Origin: Cryptomeria japonica
Lineage: Eukaryota; Streptophyta; Pinopsida; Cupressales; Cupressaceae
Length of the DNA: 64,000 nucleotides
Reading direction: 5' to 3'
NCBI RefSeq assembly: GCF_030272615.1
Contig: NC_081412.1
Coordinates: 686,708,583-686,772,582, forward strand
The notes beneath the pieces are model-generated. The model did no database searches, had not been told where the DNA came from, and saw only the letters and a list, made by a program, of their open reading frames with translations. Below are positions 58,012 through 64,000 of the stretch, one piece after another. Each line of letters begins with the position of its first letter. The stretch's first letter is position 1. The position numbers were made by a program, and so were the translations under genes.

Positions 58012-58628
58012 TTGTGCATGAGTTTTGTTACTCTTAGTCCTACATATAATATTCTAGTGAGAAGAAGTAGTAGAGTTAGGGATTCTTACGGTTTAAATAC
58101 TAAGGATATGTGGCCTCAATTGGATAACTTATTCCATGTGAATGTTGTTTCTTCCTCTAATCTAATAAATGATATCACATATCCCCATTCACCTCATATT
58201 TCTCATGATGAGAATGAAACACTAACTAGGGTTACTAGTGATCAATTGGAAAATATTGATAATGAGTTTGAAAATCTTCAACAATGGATGGGTCAACAAT
58301 ACTTGGATAGTAAGGCAATTCCCTTGATTGAAAATAATGGTGCAAAGTGGTAAGATAGGTGTGGATTTGTTGTGTGGCCTTGCTCATAATGTTGATACTA
58401 ATATTATGCTAATCAAAAGTTATACTGAAATCCTTAGTTACTCTCAACCTCCTAGCCAAGTTAATCATTTCATTCATATGCCTACATCCTTGCCTATTAT
58501 TCCTGCATTCGCATATTTTATCATGACTACTTCCACACAAAATGTTAATCCTATACATGTTAGGCATGGGGGTAATCCCATTCATCAATATTCTTATTAT
58601 AATGCTGGGAAAATTAGGGTTATGATTA
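58012..58628 (+). pseudogene. Possible gag N-terminal fragment of the K-prime element
   Basis: Two overlapping frames (58012-58353 and 58328-58639) give VRRSSRVRDSYGLNTKDMWP, NIDNEFENLQQWMGQQYLD and, after a one-base shift, VNHFIHMPTSLPIIPAFAYF and HGGNPIHQYSYYNAGK. The position after a leader suggests the start of a gypsy-type gag, but no domain is recognised. It is cut off by the inverted LTR that follows. Confidence 0.45.
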
Positions 58629-59790
58629 GATTAAGATAATAAAACCACCAACAAGCCTAAATTACCATTACATTAGGGGAGATAAGAATCTAATAGATCT
58701 GACCTTGATAAGTCAAGATTCTAATCAAATTCCAAGCCTCCTAGATGGGGCTCTTTCTTTCCTAAATTGAATTGAATTTTAATTGTTAAAGATTAGGGGA
58801 AAATAGTCAATTATTGAAGAGATCGGGCATAAATAGTGACCTACAGATGTCATGTGGAGCCACCAACCTGGATCTGAGTAGAAGAAAATGGTTTGGATCT
58901 ATTCCTAGAACTTCAACCTAATTTTTTGGGACTGCATGTTGTTGGTCACCTTGATCCTTTGAATTTGTCAATGTCAAAAGGTGAGCTTATTCATCTCTAT
59001 GAATCTTGTTGATCCTATTGAACATAGCTCTATACCTATTCCTGCACATAGTGAAAAGGGGGAAATTAGTGGGAATAGGTGTTTGCCTTAGGTCAAACCC
59101 TGGTTTTGGAATTAACCATGAAATTGAATTGATAATGTAAATGAATTACTGGAATGCTTTCCTTTTGAGGGAAAGGATGAAAATGAATGAAACACTAATG
59201 ATATACCTTTAATAAAGTTTTTTTTGTCTTCACAAGGAATTAGGGTTTGATGCAGAAAGTCTTCATAAAACATAGAACATGGATGTCATCTCTAATGCTT
59301 GAATCTTGACTTCACTTTTACTACAATGCTTGATAAAATATTGATTGCTTGCTCACTTGAATGTAGGATCTCAATTTTTCTCTCTCGAGTTGATTATGAA
59401 TTTGAAGTAGGATTTTTAGGCTTAGAATGAGAGGGGTATACCTCCTTTTATACTTGTTGGTCGAAAAAAAATTGAATTTTTGACACAGGCCAACATGGGA
59501 TCTAGGTCCCCACCCAAATTAGGTGACCATTATGAGGCCCCAAGATGGGGTCTTTTTGAGAGGACCATGGTGTTGGGCACCATGGTCCTGATTTAGGACC
59601 ATGGCACCAATGCCATGGTCCTAGAAATTAGGGCTCTAGGATCAAGGGGAGACAATGTAGATAGAGAAAAATTGAGTTTGAGAGTTGGTGTGAGCATAAT
59701 AAATGCTTCAGTCAGATCTTAGAGGAGGAATGCCAAAGTTAGGCCTACGTGAGGACAAAATTGTAGGTGTGTATAATTTAGGATGCTACA
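58629..59790 (-). repeat. M: inverted LTR of the K family
   Basis: On the minus strand it begins TGTAGCATCC at 59790 and ends TTATTATCTTAAT near 58630. Its downstream half matches 60650-61130 and the 1-91/57283-57630 LTR. TATA box TATAAAAGG (minus, about 59445-59453). A polypurine tract TAAAGTGGGGGCTAAG (59806-59791, minus) precedes it, and a degenerate primer-site-like sequence (about 58613-58628) follows it. Confidence 0.75.
59561..59622. repeat. Two tandem hairpins in the U3 of LTR M
   Basis: AGGACCATGGTG-TTGGG-CACCATGGTCCT (59561-59589) and AGGACCATGGCA-CCAA-TGCCATGGTCCT (59595-59622). Both have perfect 12-bp arms and share the same outer arm. They may form protein-binding sites or RNA structure; function unknown. 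Confidence 0.9.
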
Positions 59791-59821
59791 CTTAGCCCCC
59801 ACTTTACTGGGAGTATGAGAC

Positions 59822-61130
59822 TGTAGCATTGTAAATTGTACACCTTTATTAGTGTGTCCAATTTCACACTCTCCTAACACCTATTTTAGTATTTCCCTTT
59901 CCTCTGTTCTTTATAGGACCTTTATTGTAATTAATTAATATTTATTTTAATATTATGGTTCTTATTCCACTTTATTACATCATCAAACTCTTATTTGGGG
60001 CCTTAATTCTAGGTGTTCCCTTGATCATGTTATCCTGATTTATCCTCAATCCTACCCTAATTTCAACTCTCAAAGAATATTTCATATATCTACAAATTTT
60101 TGTTTGAGCCGCAAAGCTAGAATTTTCATTAGAACCTCATTATCTCACATCCCTATAAATTTAGAAAAAAATTGATAGGACCAAGGCTCTAGGTGCATGG
60201 TCCCACACTTTTTCCCTTGAATTTTGGGAGGATAATTGGGTAGTATTACACTATCCAAATCTATCTCCATGCAAAAATATATCAATTCTAAGTTGGCCTA
60301 AAGGTGATTTCAATTATGAAATCCCTATATAAGGCATCCTTCTCAACTCATTTTCACCTAGAGTAATCAATTATCTATCCCCATCATTCATGCATCCATG
60401 AAGCACTCATTGTTAAGAATTTTCAAATATCTTCAAGTCTACATATTCATCATTCAACCATTGTGGAGAAAAATTATATCAATATTATGCAATCATGTGT
60501 GTGTGATTAGGGTTTTGTGTTTGTCATGCCATTTCATACAACTTTTGTAATTAAATTCAAAGAGAAAAGAATCATCATCAACAATTGTAGATGTGAGGTA
60601 TTGCCTCAAGTAATTATTTTAGTATTTGCATTATTTGATTCAAGGTTGATTCCAAACAAGGGTTTGACTTAGGAAATCCCCTATTCCCAATATTTTCCCC
60701 TTTCTGTCTATGTGCAGGAAACAAGTACAAAGCTACATTTGAGAGGATTGATAAGATTCACAAAGATGAATAGGTTCAACTTTTGATTGTGAGAAATTTG
60801 GAGGACTAGGGCGACCAACAACACGGTCCCAAAAATTCAGGTTGAATGTCTAGGAACAAAGCCAAATCATCTTCTTCTGCTCAGATCCAAGTTTGTGTCT
60901 CTGTAGGATGATTGTAGCTCATTGTTTATGCTTGATATATTCAATATTCACCCATTTACCCTAAATTCAACATTTTCACAACTCAACTTAGAAAGAGGGA
61001 ATCAAAACCCTAACCAATGAATCTAATTAGAAATATCAGCCCTTTCCTTAATTGGGTTGAGGTTAGATCTATTGGATTCACCCCTCTTTCAATGTAAAGG
61101 TTAATTTTGTTCATTAGTGGTCTTATCCTA
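59822..61130 (+). repeat. K: LTR of the same family, plus strand
   Basis: Begins TGTAGCATTGTAAATTG, TATA box TATATAAGG near 60326, ends just before TTGGTGAAACCC (61132). A degenerate hairpin GGACCAAGG...CATGGTCC (60179-60207) corresponds to the M hairpins. It lies head to head with M, 31 bp apart. Confidence 0.75.
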
Positions 61131-62237
61131 CTTGGTGAAACCCTACTTCCAAATTACACCTCTATAGAGACTAAGCATACTCATGGTAAAGTACAAAGGT
61201 TTGCATTGAAAACTTTCATTAAGACATTAGAGAGACAAGACACACTAAGCCCCCAAGGACTTTAGGATATTACTACTTCAATATCAAGATAAAAGGGATA
61301 TCATAAGAAAGAGGAAAGAGAGAGAAAATCATGACTCCTAGCCTAGTAAGGTTTGTTTACTATGAGTCATGAAAAAGAACAATACCAAATTACAAAGCAA
61401 AAGGCTTAGTTTGCAAAGTAACTTCAGTATCGAAATATGTTATGGCGTGTTCATAAAGTGAAACATTGAGAAAAGTGTATTCTCCCGATTTAAAGCAATT
61501 GCATATGCCTTATCAGGAGCAATTTCTTTAAGGTAGCATACATCCAAAAGAAAGGAACATTACCACAATGATATGCCCCCCAAAAAATCAAATGATAATG
61601 GTCACAAAACAAAAAAACACATAAGGGATCCACTAACTCTAGGGTCAGTATGCTCTTATGATAAATAATGTATATCATGAATATTTGTATTAAATTGACC
61701 TTATCCTCCAAAGGTTGTGTAACCACAATAAAAATGGAAGAAAAGCACATGTGTCTTTTTAGTCAACATGAACAAGACCAAAAGACATCTCAATGCTTTG
61801 CATCGTCCCCAAGTAGACAACACAAGGGACAACAAATAAAAGAATTGAGACAAATAGAAGAATGTCACTATAGATTCAACCTCTTTATTACCTTTTACCA
61901 ATAAAGTGACAAGGGTCATCTAAAGAGCACCTAACATAACACATCACAGGGGAAACACATTAAGAACAAGCAAGTGAGGAGAGACCGTCTACACCATGAA
62001 TGAAGCTAATCAAGAAAATCATCCACCTCCCAATATTATTAAACATTGTCTTGGGAAGGTGGAAAATATGCAAGAGGAGAAACTTCAAGCATGATAGATG
62101 GAGATAATGTAGGTTCCAAACAAGGACCAGTCTCTAATGATGAGTCACTTTGTCTGTCACTAGGAGCTAGGATTAATACTTCTGAAAATTACTTAGATAA
62201 ATAATTGTCAACATCAACAAGTTCATAATATCAGTAG
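61131..62237. other. Stretch without a recognised gene
   Basis: Begins with the primer-site-like sequence of K and a short decayed leader. Small frames on both strands (for example 61750-61490 and 61668-61904) lack recognisable motifs. Probably degraded retrotransposon interior. Confidence 0.4.
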
Positions 62238-63471
62238 TGTATTGTCATTAAATTGTGGCCCTAGCAATTTTTTACTGCATTAGGATCCTCACGCATGCGA
62301 ACTCAAATCCTCTAGCCTGATCGGAGACTAGATAGTGCTCGGCTTGTGAAAATAACTTCTTCCTTGGCCTTTGCATCACCCTGACTATATTTTGCCCTAG
62401 AGAAAGGGGTAGGACAAGGGCATGGAACCACTATCCCCCCTTGGAAGGGGTGTGGTACCCTTCTCCTCCTAGGATAGGAGTGTGATGCCCCTTTCCTTGC
62501 CCTATTTTAGGGCAGGACCCTTTCTGGAGCATGTCTTGTGGGTTGTGCCTCGGGCGGGAAACCTCCCCCATGTCAGCCCATGATGAAATTCAAATCCTTC
62601 AAAAATGTATTTAAGGGGGCATTCACTCTCTCATTTGCATAAGTTGGATAGGTCAAAGTTGTAAAGATTCAATTTGCATGAGCGATCAAGCATTCAAGCA
62701 TTCTTTTCTAGCATTGAGCATTTTTCAAGTCTCCCTTCAAGGCTAGGTGTTGCATTTGAGTCAAGGATTCAACCATTGAAGAGGAGATCCCTTTCAACAT
62801 TCAATTCCACACAAGAATTTATATCAACATTGCTATTACAACCTCCCTTGAGGTGATTTACAATTCAGTCCTTCATTTACATCTACTTGCAAGTACTTTC
62901 TTTCATTACTTGGTTAATTCCAAAACCGGGGTTTGACCTATGGCAAACCCCCAATCCCAACACATTTCCCTCTCTTTTTTATGTGTAGGTTTCAGGTGCG
63001 CAACCATATTTTCAGATTTTGGCTTCATTTGCAGAGGCATAAAAACCCTTTTCGTTACGCGGATTTTTTGGAGGACAGTGTACATTCGTGCCATGATCTG
63101 GACAACTTTTTGTCAAATGCATAGGGTGACTTCATCTCAACATTTTACTGCCAAATCCAGGTGCACAACTTCATCCCATATTTCTATCTCAAGTTATAAT
63201 CGATTCTTGGTCACTTTTGCACTATATAATCTAATCAATTCCCTTCCAAATCAAACAAAGGAAGAAGGGATCATCCTAATATTCTTAATTCATTCATAAT
63301 TCAATCTATCATCTTGGTCTGGAGATTGAATCTAGTGAATTATCCCTTATCTTCCTAATGTAATGGTGAAAAGTCCTTGAAGGATAATCAATAGTGAAAC
63401 TCTCATCTCTCTTTGAGGGAAAGGGCTAGTTTTTCTCTTGATCTATCACTCATCATTTTCTCACCATTACA
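62238..63471 (+). repeat. L: LTR related to K/M
   Basis: Begins TGTATTGTCATTAAATTGTG, TATA-like TATTTAAG near 62608, ends CTCACCATTACA, followed by TTTTGGTGAACCCGACG (63472 on), a primer-site-like sequence. Parts around 62915-63030 and 63350-63370 match K and K-prime. U3 has its own hairpins (TGCCCTA-TTT-TAGGGCA at 62498-62514). Confidence 0.7.
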
Positions 63472-64000
63472 TTTTGGTGAACCCGACGTCTTGCATGCTT
63501 TCCTTTGAACAAAATTACATATTTTTCATTTACAAGTTTGAAATTTCTACAAACTTAGTGGTTAAATCATTAAGGACCCTAGTTTTTAAAATTAAAATTG
63601 AACTTGTGATTTGTAAAAATTGCTTGTGGTTATCTTAGATCTAAAAATTGCTTTGTTTGTCAAATTCAATTTCCTCATTGTCTTATTCAATTTGTAATTA
63701 AAATTTACAAAATTAAGAGGTCACTTGTTAAAACACTAATTTTCAACAATCATCTTGAACTTGTGCAAAAAAAATGGATTTCCATTTAATTTTCAGATTT
63801 TTGATTGTTCTCGGATTTGTTTTCAATTCTACAATTCAAATTTTCACTTTCCCCCCTTTTTCTTCCAAAAATTTAAATTTCAAAATTAAGTGGTTAGGTC
63901 ATCAAGTCCTAATTTTTAAAATTAATTGTATTTTGTGTGAATTTCAAATCAATTTCATTTACATTCAGATTTCTAAACATTTTCCAAGGTGTCCCTATCC
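63472..64000 (+). other. Leader of the L element
   Basis: Primer-site-like sequence then AT-rich leader, similar in part to 57640-57850. It runs off the window; gag would be expected further right. Confidence 0.55.

Noticed and set aside
61660-61910. Overlapping frames on both strands near 61.7 kb
   Set aside because: Both strands give frames of similar length in AT-rich DNA with no recognisable protein motif.

Overview
The window looks like heterochromatic DNA of a large plant genome. I see no intact host gene, rRNA, tRNA or CRISPR. Plant hallmarks are Ty1/copia elements primed by initiator tRNA-Met, a Ty3/gypsy element of the Tat type with a second RNase H, an antisense plant mobile domain (PMD) gene, and captured pieces of an L-type lectin receptor kinase and a UPL-type ubiquitin ligase. 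Heavily decayed, deeply nested elements suggest a gymnosperm, but that is a guess.

Layout. One retrotransposon (OUTER, 92-57282; TSD GATAA/GATAG) is inserted in an older LTR whose halves lie at 1-91 and 57283-57630. OUTER has 1.1 kb LTRs, a Tat-type primer site (1213), gag-pol on the + strand (about 23.1-31.0 kb), a PMD gene on the - strand downstream of pol, and a polypurine tract at 56167. It has been split by later insertions. D (1264-19421) is a non-autonomous copia derivative carrying the lectin-kinase and UPL fragments; it was itself hit by two copia elements in convergent orientation, E (+, 4523-11495) and F (-, 11544-18487). G (-, 32611-34136) and H (+, 34399-48794) interrupt the PMD gene. 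H contains copia element I (38789-46453). J (-, about 49540-55347) contains C, a solo LTR of the OUTER family (about 51678-52884). Perfect 5-bp target duplications support F (AGAGT), G (TACCC) and H (CATCC).

Most unusual content. G, H and J belong to one family of LTR elements with no reverse transcriptase or integrase. They encode a coiled-coil protein with four CCHC zinc knuckles plus a long second protein of about 1,100 residues that I do not recognise. Their LTRs share modules with the copia elements E, F and I, which suggests that those elements mobilise them. D is a gene-fragment-carrying retrotransposon.

Right end (57.3-64 kb): remains of an old Ty3/gypsy-like LTR family, with three more LTRs (58629-59790 on -, 59822-61130 on +, 62238-63471 on +), primer-site-like sequences and a gag-like fragment. 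All coding regions in the window carry stops or frameshifts, so nothing here appears able to move by itself today.
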